In this document: in pieces, positions 15,190 to 25,341 of the stretch
How the letters are laid out: each line of letters begins with the position of its first letter
Numbering within the stretch: the stretch's first letter is position 1
Notes under the pieces: generated by a model
What the model saw: the letters and a program-made list of their open reading frames with translations, nothing else
What the model was told of the DNA's origin: nothing
Databases searched by the model: none
Origin: Bacteroidota bacterium
GTDB taxonomy: Bacteria > Bacteroidota > Bacteroidia > Chitinophagales > Chitinophagaceae
NCBI GenBank assembly: GCA_023423405.1
Contig: JAFAFR010000099.1
Coordinates: forward strand, 1 to 55,540
Length of the DNA: 55,540 nt
Reading direction: 5' to 3'
Made by a program: the position numbers and the translations under genes

Positions 15190-15492
15190 ATGCAGAAATG
15201 GATCGCATTTATATTATCCTTCTATCTTCTCTTCACCGCGGTGGTTCCCTGTACCTATATCGACCGCTGTGAAGAAGAAACAACGCAGCACAGCGATTCC
15301 GCACCGGATAAGAACTGCAGCAACTGCCCGCCTTTTTCCATTTGTTCCAAGACCCAGGGTTTTGCACTGCAACATTTTTCACTGGCGCCCCGGCAGGCGG
15401 TAACCGCCGCGCCGCTGCTTTATTCCGAATACCATTTTTCCCTGCCGGCCAATTACGCTTCCTCTCTCTTCCAGCCGCCACGGATGGGTTGA
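15190..15492 (+). CDS. DUF6660-like small exported Cys-rich protein
   Basis: A 100-residue protein. It has a signal peptide (MQKWIAFILSFYLLFTAVVP) and a cysteine-rich centre, PCTYIDRCEE, NCSNCPPFSIC. The C-terminus is hydrophobic and proline-containing. The pattern of cysteines after PC and before PFSIC resembles the DUF6660 family, whose genes typically lie immediately upstream of TonB receptors or metal efflux genes in this phylum. Here a TonB receptor follows after 41 bases. A role in metal handling is likely by association only. Confidence 0.65.
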   Translation: MQKWIAFILSFYLLFTAVVPCTYIDRCEEETTQHSDSAPDKNCSNCPPFSICSKTQGFALQHFSLAPRQAVTAAPLLYSEYHFSLPANYASSLFQPPRMG

Positions 15493-15533
15493 ATGAAACC
15501 CGCTGATTCCATTCATTCACCCTTTATTTTTTT

Positions 15534-17696
15534 ATGATGATCCGTGCAATATTATTGTGCATAGCCATCCTGTGTGGCCTAACCCTGCATGCACAGCATG
15601 CCGTGCAGCTCTTGATCAAAGACAAAGAAACGGGCTCGCCGCTGGCGGGCGCCACCATTGCCATTCCTTCCCTCCAGAAAACTGTTGTATCCGACAGCGC
15701 CGGCCTGGCCCAATTCACCGGCCTGGCAGCCGGCGCCTATACCATCCGCGTTTCTCATGTAGGTATGGAAGAAAAAGAAACCACCATCCGCCTACCTAAC
15801 GCACAGGTACAACCGCTGGAAATTTTCCTGGAGCGCGAAGCCGGAGAAGAAGAGGACAATATTGTGATCACCGCAACCCGTTCGAGCCGAACCATCCGTG
15901 ACATTCCTACCCGCGTGGAAACCATTTCGGGAGAAGAGCTGATGGAGAAAGCCAATATGAAACCCGGCGATATCCGCATGCTGCTCAGTGAAAGCACCGG
16001 CATACAAACCCAGCAAACATCTGCCACTTCTGCCGCCTCCAGCATTCGTATCCAGGGCCTCGATGGCCGCTATACGCAGGTGCTGCGCGACGGTTTTCCG
16101 CTCTACGCCGGCTTTTCCGGCGGACTCAGCCTCATGCAGGTGGCGCCCCTCGACCTCCGGCAGGTGGAAGTGATCAAAGGCTCTTCGTCCACACTCTATG
16201 GCGGCGGCGCCATGGCCGGGCTTGTCAACCTGGTGTCAAAGGAACCCGTTGATGAAAGAGAACTCAGCTTTATGGCCAACGCCACTTCGGCCCGGGGGCT
16301 CGACCTCAGCGGCTTCTACAGCCAGCGCTTCGATAAAACAGGGCTCACCGTTTTCAGTTCTGCGAACTATAGTACGCCGTATGATCCCGCCGGTATCGGC
16401 CTCACGGCCATTCCGCGTTTCAGCCGCTACACCATCCAGCCCAAGTTTTTTATCTACGGAAAAAATACCACGTTGAAAGTCGGCTTCAGCTATGTCACAG
16501 AAGCACGTACCGGCGGCAGCATGTCGTATATCAAAGACGATGTACCGGGATATTTTGAAAGGAACAATACCCGCCGTGGCACCACGCAGATTGACCTGCA
16601 GCACCGCTTCAACGAGCGCACCAGCCTGCAGTTCAAAAACAGCTATTCCGGGTTTTATCGAAAGATCGCCATTCCTGCTTACCTCTTTGAAGGCCGCCAG
16701 CAATCGAGCTATTCCGAACTGAACCTCAACACAAGAGCGGGCCGCACCACCTGGATAGCCGGACTCAACCTGCTGACCGATGATTTCAGCGAAGTGCCGC
16801 ACGCCACTACTGCGCTGCGCAATTACCACTACAATACCTGGGGACTCTTTTTGCAAAACACCTGGACACCCGCCGGAAAGCTCAGCCTTGAAACCGGCCT
16901 GCGCGGCGACTATGTACGGCAATACGGGTTTGAATGGCTGCCGCGAATCGCGCTGCTCTACAAAGCCGTTCCTGCATTAACCATACGGCTCGGCGGAGGC
17001 ATGGGATATAAAACGCCTTCGGTGTTCAATGAAGACGCAGAAAAAAGACAGTTCCAAAACATACTGCCGATAAACGAAGCTACTGCGCGCAATGAAAGAT
17101 CCACCGGCGCTAACCTCGACTTCAACTACCGCACCAACCTGGGTGCCCTGGGCTTTTCGGGCAACCTGCTGTTTTATTATACCAGGCTGAATCATCCGCT
17201 GGTGATGCAGGATGCAGGAAGTGGCAACTACCAGTTTGTGAATGCAAATGGTCATATCGATACCCGCGGACTGGAAACCAACCTGAAGTTCCGTTACCAC
17301 GATTTCAAATTATTTGTGGGCTATACTTATGCCGACGCGAATACCCATTACGACAACAGCAAAAGCTGGCTGCCGCTCACGGCGCGGCACCGCCTCAACA
17401 ATGTGCTGATGTACGAAAAGGAAGACAATATCAAAATAGGATTGGAGGCTTATTATTTCAGTCCGCAGCAACTCTCCGATGGCGCCATGGGCCGGTCTTA
17501 CTGGATCTGCGGATTTATGGTGGAAAAAGCCCTGGGCCCGGTATCGCTGTTCATCAATTTTGAGAACTTCCTGGATGTGCGGCAAACGCGCTTTGACACC
17601 ATCTATACGGGCAGCATCGATAACCCCGTGTTCCGCGATATCTATGCACCGGTGGATGGTTTCGTGGTGAATGGCGGTTTTAAACTGCGGCTCTGA
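15534..17696 (+). CDS. TonB-dependent outer membrane receptor
   Basis: A 720-residue receptor for energised import across the outer membrane. A signal peptide (about residues 1-20, ending HAQ) leads into a carboxypeptidase-regulatory-like beta domain, LLIKDKETGSPLAGATIAIP (residues 27-100). A TonB box (NIVITATRS, near 110) is followed by a plug domain with RIQGLDGRYTQVLRDGFPLY and VEVIKGSSSTLYGGGAMAGL, and then a 22-strand barrel to the C-terminus, ending GGFKLRL with a terminal aromatic-poor strand. The pattern is that of small-ligand (siderophore, vitamin or metal) receptors, not SusC. The ligand is not evident. The upstream DUF6660-like gene suggests a metal. Confidence 0.9.
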   Translation: MMIRAILLCIAILCGLTLHAQHAVQLLIKDKETGSPLAGATIAIPSLQKTVVSDSAGLAQFTGLAAGAYTIRVSHVGMEEKETTIRLPNAQVQPLEIFLEREAGEEEDNIVITATRSSRTIRDIPTRVETISGEELMEKANMKPGDIRMLLSESTGIQTQQTSATSAASSIRIQGLDGRYTQVLRDGFPLYAGFSGGLSLMQVAPLDLRQVEVIKGSSSTLYGGGAMAGLVNLVSKEPVDERELSFMANATSARGLDLSGFYSQRFDKTGLTVFSSANYSTPYDPAGIGLTAIPRFSRYTIQPKFFIYGKNTTLKVGFSYVTEARTGGSMSYIKDDVPGYFERNNTRRGTTQIDLQHRFNERTSLQFKNSYSGFYRKIAIPAYLFEGRQQSSYSELNLNTRAGRTTWIAGLNLLTDDFSEVPHATTALRNYHYNTWGLFLQNTWTPAGKLSLETGLRGDYVRQYGFEWLPRIALLYKAVPALTIRLGGGMGYKTPSVFNEDAEKRQFQNILPINEATARNERSTGANLDFNYRTNLGALGFSGNLLFYYTRLNHPLVMQDAGSGNYQFVNANGHIDTRGLETNLKFRYHDFKLFVGYTYADANTHYDNSKSWLPLTARHRLNNVLMYEKEDNIKIGLEAYYFSPQQLSDGAMGRSYWICGFMVEKALGPVSLFINFENFLDVRQTRFDTIYTGSIDNPVFRDIYAPVDGFVVNGGFKLRL

Positions 17697-17770
17697 AGGA
17701 AAAGATTTCGTAACTTTTTGTTGTGCAGCACGCGCACGAACACCCGCGCATCTGCACGCCGGGAATTACC

Positions 17771-18094
17771 ATGATCACGTGGAAAGCTTTCCAGGAACTG
17801 GCACTGTCCTTCCCGCATACCGAACAGGTGAAGCATTTTGAAAGAGAAGGTTTCAAAGTGACCGGTCGTCGCATGTTTGCTACCTATCTCGAAAAGGATC
17901 ATACTGTTAACGTATTCCTGACACCTGCGGAGCAGCAGGTATTCTGTGCCATGTCGCCCGGGGCCATCTTTCCCGTTCCCAACAAATGGGGAGAAAAAGG
18001 AGCCACCACTTTTGTGTTGGAGCGGGTAGAAAAAGCCATCCTCCAGGAAGCCCTTGCTTCTGCGTATAACGATATCGTAAAACCGAAAAAATGA
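17771..18094 (+). CDS. MmcQ/YjbR family protein
   Basis: A 107-residue protein of the MmcQ/YjbR fold. The family pattern is visible in WKAFQELALSFPHTEQ, FKVTGRRMFATYLEKDHTVNVFLTP, a GAIFPVPNKWGEKGATTF loop and a final helix (LQEALASAYNDIVKPKK). Members are small cytoplasmic proteins with a DNA-binding-like fold and poorly known function. The ATG at 17771 gives a standard N-terminus. It overlaps the following DUF1801 gene by 4 bases (ATGA), so the two form an operon. Confidence 0.88.
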   Translation: MITWKAFQELALSFPHTEQVKHFEREGFKVTGRRMFATYLEKDHTVNVFLTPAEQQVFCAMSPGAIFPVPNKWGEKGATTFVLERVEKAILQEALASAYNDIVKPKK

Positions 18095-18480
18095 ACAAAG
18101 ACGTCCAGTCCTACAACGAGGCCTTGTCTCCCGAAGATGCTGCCATCTGCCATTTACTGGCAACAGAGATCACGGCGCAACTGCCCGAAGCCGAGAACAA
18201 GATCTGGCACGCCCATCCCGTTTGGTTCCTCGATGGCAACCCTGTTGCCGGATACAGCAAGCTGAAAAATTGCATCCGCCTCCTGTTCTGGAGCGGGCAA
18301 TCTTTTGACGAGCCCGGCCTGCAGGCCGAAGGAAGTTTCAAAGCAGCCGAAGCCCGCTACACGGCTGCATCGCAGGTGAACCGCGATGACCTGAAACGCT
18401 GGCTGGCCAAGGCCCGCGACATCCAGTGGGATTACAAGAACATCGTCAAAAGAAAAGGCCGGCTGGAAAGAATCAAATGA
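18091..18480 (+). CDS. DUF1801 domain protein
   Basis: A 129-residue cytoplasmic protein of the DUF1801/YdhG-like group. The features are AENKIWHAHPVWFLDGNPVAGY, then CIRLLFWSGQSFDEPGL and RYTAASQVNRDDLKRWLAKA, the usual order of this domain. Its function is unknown. MmcQ and DUF1801 proteins are commonly co-encoded, as here with a 4-base overlap. Confidence 0.85.
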   Translation: MNKDVQSYNEALSPEDAAICHLLATEITAQLPEAENKIWHAHPVWFLDGNPVAGYSKLKNCIRLLFWSGQSFDEPGLQAEGSFKAAEARYTAASQVNRDDLKRWLAKARDIQWDYKNIVKRKGRLERIK

Positions 18481-18593
18481 TCCTTTCATCCTTATTCTGT
18501 TCAACTAAAGAGGCTTCTTCTTAATTTAGCGCGGGCCGGTTGTTTCAATGGATCGCTGCCGGCCCGTCTCCCGCTTCGAGGAGGAAAGCGCTA

Positions 18594-19190
18594 ATGGACA
18601 ACCAAACGACTGCTTCTTACCTGCAACACTGGCAGGCTTTTCGTCTGCACAACGAGCAAAGCCTCTATTGGCTCTATCACGCGGAATACGACCGGTTCTA
18701 TCGCTACGGACTGTTGTCCGCGCAGGACCCACACCTCGTAAAATCCGCCATCAACGCGGTTTTTATTGATCTCTGGACCCGTCGCCAGTCGCTGCCCGAC
18801 GTAGAGAATGTGCGGGGTTATCTCTTCATCTGTTTCAAACGGCGGCTCTTCCATGCTTTGCGCGCGGAAAAAGACAATGCCGTATCCCTGCCCGAAAACT
18901 GGCCGCAACACCTCGCCGAATCATCCTACGAAGATGCGCTCATCGGTCATGAACTGGATGCACGTCGCAAAGAGCAGATTCGCCGGGCCCTGGATACACT
19001 TACCGAAAGGCAACGAAGCTGTATAAGGATGCGTTTCTTCGAAGAACTGAGTTATGAAGAGATCGCAGAGCAAACCAATACAACGGTCCGCACGGTGTAC
19101 AATACCATTCACAATGCCATTAACCGGCTGCGCCAGGAGCTGGGCGACCTGCCTTTATTGCTCGCCTGGCTGCTGATGCTGCCAACCTGA
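18594..19190 (+). CDS. FecI-like ECF sigma factor
   Basis: A 198-residue ECF sigma factor that starts the glycan-uptake locus. Region 2 (LYHAEYDRFYRYGLL, INAVFIDLWTRR) and the region 4 helix-turn-helix (LTERQRSCIRMRFFEELSYEEIAEQTNTTVRTV) are visible. The C-terminus is hydrophobic (LPLLLAWLLMLPT), a common feature of Bacteroidota FecI-like factors. The ATG at 18594 is preceded by a strong GAGGAGG ribosome-binding site, unusual in this phylum. It decides the start over the upstream ATG at 18540. FecR follows after 87 bases; the pair relays a signal from the STN domain of the SusC receptor. Confidence 0.93.
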   Translation: MDNQTTASYLQHWQAFRLHNEQSLYWLYHAEYDRFYRYGLLSAQDPHLVKSAINAVFIDLWTRRQSLPDVENVRGYLFICFKRRLFHALRAEKDNAVSLPENWPQHLAESSYEDALIGHELDARRKEQIRRALDTLTERQRSCIRMRFFEELSYEEIAEQTNTTVRTVYNTIHNAINRLRQELGDLPLLLAWLLMLPT

Positions 19191-19277
19191 TAAGTTGCAG
19201 TTTGCCGGCCCCTTCAAAAAAAACTTCTTCTTTCTTTGGTAAAACCCCATCAGTTCCTCCCTCTTTATTCCTGAGCC

Positions 19278-20324
19278 ATGTTGAACAAACGAGATTATAG
19301 CATAGAAGACCTGCTGCTGGACGATTCATTTGTGCACTACTGCCTGGATACCCGGCCGGAAGCAGTGGCAGCATGGGAAGAATGGCTGGCCGAAAACCCC
19401 GACCAGTCTGTGAAACTGGAGGCGGCCCGGAAAATGCTGTTTTCGCTGGGCATAAGACTGAGCCCTGAAGAAAAAGAAGAACAGTTTGCCCAACTCAAAG
19501 CTGCCGTGGAAGCCATGCGAAACGGCGGCGCCAGGCAGGAGCCGGAAAAAAGACTGCGACCCGTTGCCGGATTTTTCCGCTGGGCAGCAGGCATAGCGGC
19601 CGCTGTATTACTTATTGCAACTGGTTTTTACTGGCATAAGCTCACGGCCCCCGTTACCGAGCAGGCAGGCGTGCTGGCCTATGAACGCTATAACACCGGC
19701 GATGGAGAACGCAAACGCATTGAACTTGCCGACGGCTCTGCAGTGATATTGAATTCCAACAGCTCGCTGCGTATACCGGCATCGTATAACCGAAAAGACC
19801 GGCAACTGGAACTGGAAGGTGAAGCGCTTTTCGAAGTGGCAAAAGATGCCGCCCGGCCCTTTACCGTACACAATAACCAGTTGGACGTGCAGGCGCTGGG
19901 AACCGTTTTTAAAGTAAGGGCCTATGGCTTTGAACCCGCCATCAGAACGGCTCTGCTGGAAGGAAAAGTGAAGCTGGACGACCGGCGCACCAAAAGGCCG
20001 TCGCGCTTCCTGGCGCCGGGCGAATGGTTACAGGTTGCAGGAGCCGACCGTTCCGTGGAAGCAGGAACCTTCGACCTGGAAGAAGAACGCCTGTGGCAGG
20101 AAGGCCGCCTGATCTTCAGGGATGCTTCCCTGGAAGAGATCGGCCGGAAACTTCAATACTGGTATGGGATGGAAGTGAGGCTGCAGGCCCATCCGGGCAA
20201 GGCAGTCCATTTTAACGGGGAATTCATGAACCGTTCCCTCGAAGAGGTATTGAAAGCGATCGCTTATGTTAACAATCTCAGATGCTCGATAAATAACCAA
20301 CAGATCACGATTCTCGATAGATAA
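19278..20324 (+). CDS. FecR family anti-sigma factor
   Basis: A 348-residue inner-membrane regulator. It has a cytoplasmic N-terminal part of about 100 residues, a membrane helix near 110-130 (AAGIAAAVLLIATGFYW) and a periplasmic FecR domain. That domain includes GERKRIELADGSAVILNSNS, RQLELEGEALFEVAKDA, PFTVHNNQLDVQALGTVFKV and a LLEGKVKL strand. A C-terminal STN-like/DUF4974 part (FRDASLEEIGRKLQYWY, LEEVLKAI) binds the signalling domain of the TonB receptor. It lies in order between the sigma gene and susC, as expected. Confidence 0.92.
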   Translation: MLNKRDYSIEDLLLDDSFVHYCLDTRPEAVAAWEEWLAENPDQSVKLEAARKMLFSLGIRLSPEEKEEQFAQLKAAVEAMRNGGARQEPEKRLRPVAGFFRWAAGIAAAVLLIATGFYWHKLTAPVTEQAGVLAYERYNTGDGERKRIELADGSAVILNSNSSLRIPASYNRKDRQLELEGEALFEVAKDAARPFTVHNNQLDVQALGTVFKVRAYGFEPAIRTALLEGKVKLDDRRTKRPSRFLAPGEWLQVAGADRSVEAGTFDLEEERLWQEGRLIFRDASLEEIGRKLQYWYGMEVRLQAHPGKAVHFNGEFMNRSLEEVLKAIAYVNNLRCSINNQQITILDR

Positions 20325-20345
20325 CTAAACCTTTAATGCTGCTAT

Positions 20346-23300
20346 ATGATGAAAATGCAACTCGCTACCGGGTGGCGTTACTACCTGCTATTGCCCGCAC
20401 TCTCGCTCTTTCTGCTAATGGACCTTCCCGCACGGGGACAGGTGAACCAACCATCCAGCCAGCAGGACAACAGTGCCGGTTCCAAAAAGCTGAACATGGG
20501 ATTCAGCAACGCCGAAATACTGACCGTTTTCAACAGGGTCAGTGAAAAAACAAAACTGAAATTCTCTTACAACAACGACGACATCGATCGCTCGCGTCGC
20601 ATCAACCTGGAGAAAAAAGAAAGAAGTCTCGATGAGTTGCTGCAGTTGGTGGGACAGCAATCCAGTCTTGAGTTCCGCGTCGACAAAGACCTCATCCTGG
20701 TGAAGCCCATGGGCGCGAAGCCTGCCGAAGCTTCGCAGCAACAGGAAGAAGTACGGGGCTCGGTGCGCGCTGCCAATGGCGATCCGCTTGCCGGCGCCTC
20801 CGTGAGAGTGCGCAATAGCAACTACGGTGCGGCCACGGATGACCAGGGTAATTTCGTGTTCCGGAATATCGCCGGCGATGCCATCCTGGAAGTATCGCTG
20901 GTGGGATACGATCCCCTCGTGGAACCGCTGAAAAACCGCAGCCAGTTGAACCTGGTGCTGGTACCCAGCAGCCGCCAGATGGAACAGGTAGTGGTGGTGG
21001 GTTATGGCACCCAGCGCAAAAAAGATGTGATCGGCGCCGTGTCTTCCGTGAATACAAAAAACATGGAAAAGCTTACCGGAGCCAATGTAGCCGGACTGCT
21101 GCAGGGCCAGGTGGCGGGTGTTAACGCGGCGCCCGGCTCGGGCGATCCCGGCGCACCCCCGGTTGTACTGGTGCGTGGGCTTTCGACCATCAACAACAAT
21201 GATCCCCTGTATGTGATCGACGGCATCCCGGGCGACATCAATGCCATCAACCCGGCCGATATCCAGTCGATCGATGTGCTGAAAGATGCATCGGCTGCTA
21301 CCATCTATGGTTCACGGGCTTCCAATGGTGTCATCATGGTCACCACCAAACGCGGCCGCACGGGAAAAATCCTCATTGGCATCAACAGTTATTATGGCGT
21401 AAGCAGCCTGGCGAAAAGGCTGCCCCTGGCCAACCGCGAACAATACAATAAAATCCTCAACCAGGTGGCTGTGAACGATGGTTCCACGCCGCTGGATTAT
21501 GTGAGCTCCGACACCTATGTGGATGCCGACGGCCAAACGCAGCGCTATCCCGATACCGACTGGCAGTCGGAGTTCTTCCGGTCTGCCCCGGAGAGTAAAA
21601 TAGACGTGTCCGTTTCAGGCGGTACCAAAGACATGCGCATGAACGTATCCTTCGGCCGCTACGCACAGGATGGCATTGCCATCAAATCAAATTTTGAACG
21701 CTACAATATCCAGGTGAACTCCGACCTGACCAAGGGCAAATTCAAATTCGGGGAATCTTTCTCTTTTTCCAAAGCCCAGCGTCGCCTGCTGCAGGGATCC
21801 AATGAAAGCACGGATATTAACCAGAACGCCGGTTATCCGCTGATCTATGAAATGATCAACCGCGTTCCGCATCACAAATTGTACGACCCTAACAACGATG
21901 GTGGTTTCGGCGGTCGCATTGGTTACCAGATGTCCGATGCGGTGAATCCCGTGGGATACCAGACCCTCGTGGTCAGCAGGGAAGAACCCAGCTATTTCAT
22001 CGGCAACGTATTTGGCGAATACCAGATCCTGAAACCGCTTAGCTTCCGGCTGCAATACGGCTTTAATTCGAACGACGGCTATGCATATACCCATATACCA
22101 ACTTACTATATGGGAGATAAAGTACAGAATCCGAATACGCAACTCTACGAATCGCGCAACAGGCGTTTCCGCGATGTGCTGAATGCCGTACTCACCTATA
22201 ACAAAGTGTTGAAAGAGGTGCACAGCCTGAATGTGATGGCCGGTTATTCGCAGGAGAGCGAAACCATAAAAAGTTTGTCGGGGAGCAATAATAACCTGCC
22301 CTCCAACGACCTGTGGGCGCTTTCTTATGGAATCGGCGACAGGTCATCGGGTGGCTCTGTATTCGAAAGCTCCCTGCGCTCGCTGTTCGGCCGGGTGAAC
22401 TATTCGTACGACGGGAAATACCTGCTGGGCGCCAATGTGCGTCGCGATGGCTCTTCCCGCTTTTCCAGTTCAAATAAATACGGAACCTTTTATTCGGTAT
22501 CAGGCGCATGGCGTGTAAGCGAGGAGAATTTTTTTAAGAATAACGTGGAGAATATCAGCGAACTGAAATTGCGCGCCAGCTACGGAATATTGGGTAACCA
22601 GAATATCCCGGACTATCAATACCTGCCTGCCGTCATCAATTCCGGAACACCAACCGTGAACTATCCCTTTGGCGGCGGACTGCGCCAGGGTGTGTCGGTG
22701 GGAGCTATTGTTACAGGAGCTACATCACCCGATATCCGCTGGGAACAATCGGCCACTTTCAACACCGGTCTCGATCTCTCCATCCTCAACGAGCGCTTAT
22801 TGCTGATCGTGGATTATTTCCACACACGCACTTCCGATATGCTGGTGACCATTCCTTTGCCTCCCAGTTCCGGCTTGCTGGAGAACCCCATCCGCAATGG
22901 CGGTGAAATGACAAACCAGGGACTGGACCTGTCGCTTACCTATCGCAAGAACAATGGCGACCTGCGGTTTGATATCACCGCCAATGTGTCGACCAGCCGC
23001 AACAAGATTGTGAAACTTGGTTATGCCGACGAATCTTTCACCGATGGATACATGGACTTCAATAACTATCCCACCACCCGTACGGAAGTAGGTGGAGAGA
23101 TAGGTCGCTTCTACCTGTACCAAACGGCTGGGGTCATCAAAACCGAGAAGGAACTGCAGGAGGTGCAAACGCTGCAACCCAATGCGCAGTTGGGAGACCT
23201 CCGCTTCGTGGACGTCAACAACGATGGTGAACTGAACGATGCCGACAGAACCTTTATGGGCAGCGGTCTGCCGCGGATGGAATACGGTCTTACTACCAAT

Positions 23301-23750
23301 TTTTCTTTCCGCAATTTTGATCTCAATATTTTCTTCCAGGGCACGCAGGGCAACTATATGTACAACGGTGCTAAAAGGCTGATGTACCAGAATACCATTT
23401 TCAACAAATCCACCGATCTGCTGAATGCCTGGTCGCCGCAAAACCCCAATAGTGATATTCCGCGCGTATCGGTGATCGATGCCAACGGTAATATGGCGCG
23501 TCCCTCGGATCTCTTCCTGGAAAAAGGATCTTATTTGCGCCTCAAGAGCATGCAGTTGGGATACCGGTTCACGGTGAAAGGATTCAATGTGTTGCGGGCT
23601 TATGTGGGCGCCACCAACCTTTTTACCATCACCAATTATTCCGGCTACGATCCCGGCGTCGTGAACTATTCGTCTTTTGCGCGGGGTGTTGACAGGGGGC
23701 TGTATCCTTTGTCGCGCAGCATTTTCGCCGGACTGAACATTGAGTTTTAA
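20346..23750 (+). CDS. SusC/RagA-family TonB-linked outer membrane protein with STN domain
   Basis: A 1134-residue SusC-type transporter. After the signal peptide comes an STN domain (about residues 45-115, starting NMGFSNAEILTVFNRVSEK), the trigger for FecR/FecI signalling. Next are a CarboxypepD_reg-like domain (GSVRAANGDPLAGASVRVRN), the TonB box region (VVVVGYGTQRKKDV), a plug with LVRGLSTINNNDPLYVIDGIPGD and IDVLKDASAATIYGSRASNGVI, and a long barrel that ends in FAGLNIEF with a terminal phenylalanine. It pairs with the SusD lipoprotein 29 bases downstream to bind and import an oligosaccharide. Regulation by the FecI/FecR pair upstream is very likely. Confidence 0.96.
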   Translation: MMKMQLATGWRYYLLLPALSLFLLMDLPARGQVNQPSSQQDNSAGSKKLNMGFSNAEILTVFNRVSEKTKLKFSYNNDDIDRSRRINLEKKERSLDELLQLVGQQSSLEFRVDKDLILVKPMGAKPAEASQQQEEVRGSVRAANGDPLAGASVRVRNSNYGAATDDQGNFVFRNIAGDAILEVSLVGYDPLVEPLKNRSQLNLVLVPSSRQMEQVVVVGYGTQRKKDVIGAVSSVNTKNMEKLTGANVAGLLQGQVAGVNAAPGSGDPGAPPVVLVRGLSTINNNDPLYVIDGIPGDINAINPADIQSIDVLKDASAATIYGSRASNGVIMVTTKRGRTGKILIGINSYYGVSSLAKRLPLANREQYNKILNQVAVNDGSTPLDYVSSDTYVDADGQTQRYPDTDWQSEFFRSAPESKIDVSVSGGTKDMRMNVSFGRYAQDGIAIKSNFERYNIQVNSDLTKGKFKFGESFSFSKAQRRLLQGSNESTDINQNAGYPLIYEMINRVPHHKLYDPNNDGGFGGRIGYQMSDAVNPVGYQTLVVSREEPSYFIGNVFGEYQILKPLSFRLQYGFNSNDGYAYTHIPTYYMGDKVQNPNTQLYESRNRRFRDVLNAVLTYNKVLKEVHSLNVMAGYSQESETIKSLSGSNNNLPSNDLWALSYGIGDRSSGGSVFESSLRSLFGRVNYSYDGKYLLGANVRRDGSSRFSSSNKYGTFYSVSGAWRVSEENFFKNNVENISELKLRASYGILGNQNIPDYQYLPAVINSGTPTVNYPFGGGLRQGVSVGAIVTGATSPDIRWEQSATFNTGLDLSILNERLLLIVDYFHTRTSDMLVTIPLPPSSGLLENPIRNGGEMTNQGLDLSLTYRKNNGDLRFDITANVSTSRNKIVKLGYADESFTDGYMDFNNYPTTRTEVGGEIGRFYLYQTAGVIKTEKELQEVQTLQPNAQLGDLRFVDVNNDGELNDADRTFMGSGLPRMEYGLTTNFSFRNFDLNIFFQGTQGNYMYNGAKRLMYQNTIFNKSTDLLNAWSPQNPNSDIPRVSVIDANGNMARPSDLFLEKGSYLRLKSMQLGYRFTVKGFNVLRAYVGATNLFTITNYSGYDPGVVNYSSFARGVDRGLYPLSRSIFAGLNIEF

Positions 23751-23779
23751 TACTATTTCTAACGAATCAATTTTTGGCA

Positions 23780-25336
23780 ATGACCAAGCAACTGATATAC
23801 GGAACACTGCTGGCAGCATCGCTCGTAACGGGCAGCGCCTGCTCCAAAGATTTCCTCGACAAGAAAAACGAGAACCAGCTATCGGGCTCTTCGTTCTGGA
23901 AAACACGCGACCAGGCTCTGCAGGGCATCACCGCCACTTATGCCGCCCTGCAGTCGGCCGACGGTTCAAAATGGACCTGGTTCGAAGAAACCTATGTGGC
24001 TTCGGAATACAAAACTGATGAAATGGTGAACAATAAAGCCGAAGGTTATGGCAAGAGCCTGCAGACTTTTACCTATACCACCGACGAAAGCAGCTTCACC
24101 AATCTCTGGCTGATGTGTTATGCAGGTATCAACCGGGCCAACCAGTGCATTGAAAACATACCGAATGTTTCGTCCAATGCGCAGAATGGATTGAGCGATG
24201 AAGAGAAAGCTTCTCTTGTTGCAGAAGCCAGATTCCTGCGGGCCCATTTCTATTTTATGCTGCAAACCTATTTCACCAATATCCCTCTGATAACAGCCAC
24301 TCCCACCAGCGACGGAGATTTTTACCCGGCTTCTTCCGATGCGGCGGCGATATGGGCACAAATTGAATCGGATCTTTCCGAAGCAGTGGCGCACCTGCCG
24401 GCCGAACGCGACAACCTGGAACTGGGACGGATTACCAAATATGCAGCGCAGGCTTATCTGGGGAAAGCCTATCTCTTCCAGGAAAAGTTTGAACAGGCAA
24501 ACAGTGCCTTTGCTGCTGTGATCGGCAGTGGCAAATACCACCTGCTGGAAAAATACGAGGACAATTTCAACGGCCTGTCGGAGAACGGACCGGAATCGCT
24601 TTTTGAGATCCAGTTTTCGGCTGACCGCACCAATGGCAACGATGAACGCACACCCATGGCCTGGGAGGTAAGCGCCTATGCGCTTAATGGCTGGGAATTG
24701 TTCTATCCATCCGACTGGCTGACAACGGAACTGAAAAAAGACAGACGCACCGATGGCGGATACAGCGACCGCGTGTACGGCACCATGTTCTTCGATGACC
24801 CGCATTCGGTAGCGCCTGTGGTGGACCAGCCGGGTGTGATGAAGTCCTATGCCGAAGTGAAGAACGATCTTAATCACAATGTGTATTTTAAGAAATACGC
24901 CGCGCCCACGGACCTTTCAGACAACGGTTCTTACACTGGCATCAACATCAACCTGATGCGGTATGCAGATGTGCTGCTGATGCAGGCTGAGGCGCTGAAT
25001 GAAAGGGGAATGACGGCAGACGCGCTGGCGCTGGTGAACGAGGTAAGGGCCCGCTCAAAGGCCGAAGCGCTTGGCACCATGAGCCAGGATGCACTGCGCC
25101 AGCAGATCCGCCACCACGAGCGTCCCTGTGAGCTGGCCATGGAATACACCATCCGCTGGGCCGATCTCTATCGCTGGAGCAAAAGCAATGCCGCACCGGA
25201 AAAGGTCAAGTCGGTGATGACGGCCCACCAGCAGGAATTTGCCAACAATTATATCGATGGCAAGCACGATATCTTCCCCGTACCTCTTTCCGAGATCAAT
25301 AAGAATCCCAATGTCCGCCAGGCTTCGAACTGGTAA
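23780..25336 (+). CDS. SusD/RagB-family glycan-binding lipoprotein
   Basis: A 518-residue surface lipoprotein that caps the SusC channel and binds glycan. It has a lipobox (GSACSKDF, Cys at about residue 21), an N-terminal FLDKKNENQLSGSSFWKT, the TPR-like helical core (AEARFLRAHFYFMLQTYF) and a RYADVLLMQAEALNERGM motif. The ending is I-F-P-V-P-L-S-E-I-N-x-N-P-N, typical for the family. The ATG at 23780 gives the proper lipoprotein signal. It precedes the GH2 gene by five bases. Confidence 0.95.
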   Translation: MTKQLIYGTLLAASLVTGSACSKDFLDKKNENQLSGSSFWKTRDQALQGITATYAALQSADGSKWTWFEETYVASEYKTDEMVNNKAEGYGKSLQTFTYTTDESSFTNLWLMCYAGINRANQCIENIPNVSSNAQNGLSDEEKASLVAEARFLRAHFYFMLQTYFTNIPLITATPTSDGDFYPASSDAAAIWAQIESDLSEAVAHLPAERDNLELGRITKYAAQAYLGKAYLFQEKFEQANSAFAAVIGSGKYHLLEKYEDNFNGLSENGPESLFEIQFSADRTNGNDERTPMAWEVSAYALNGWELFYPSDWLTTELKKDRRTDGGYSDRVYGTMFFDDPHSVAPVVDQPGVMKSYAEVKNDLNHNVYFKKYAAPTDLSDNGSYTGININLMRYADVLLMQAEALNERGMTADALALVNEVRARSKAEALGTMSQDALRQQIRHHERPCELAMEYTIRWADLYRWSKSNAAPEKVKSVMTAHQQEFANNYIDGKHDIFPVPLSEINKNPNVRQASNW

Positions 25337-25341
25337 CGGCA

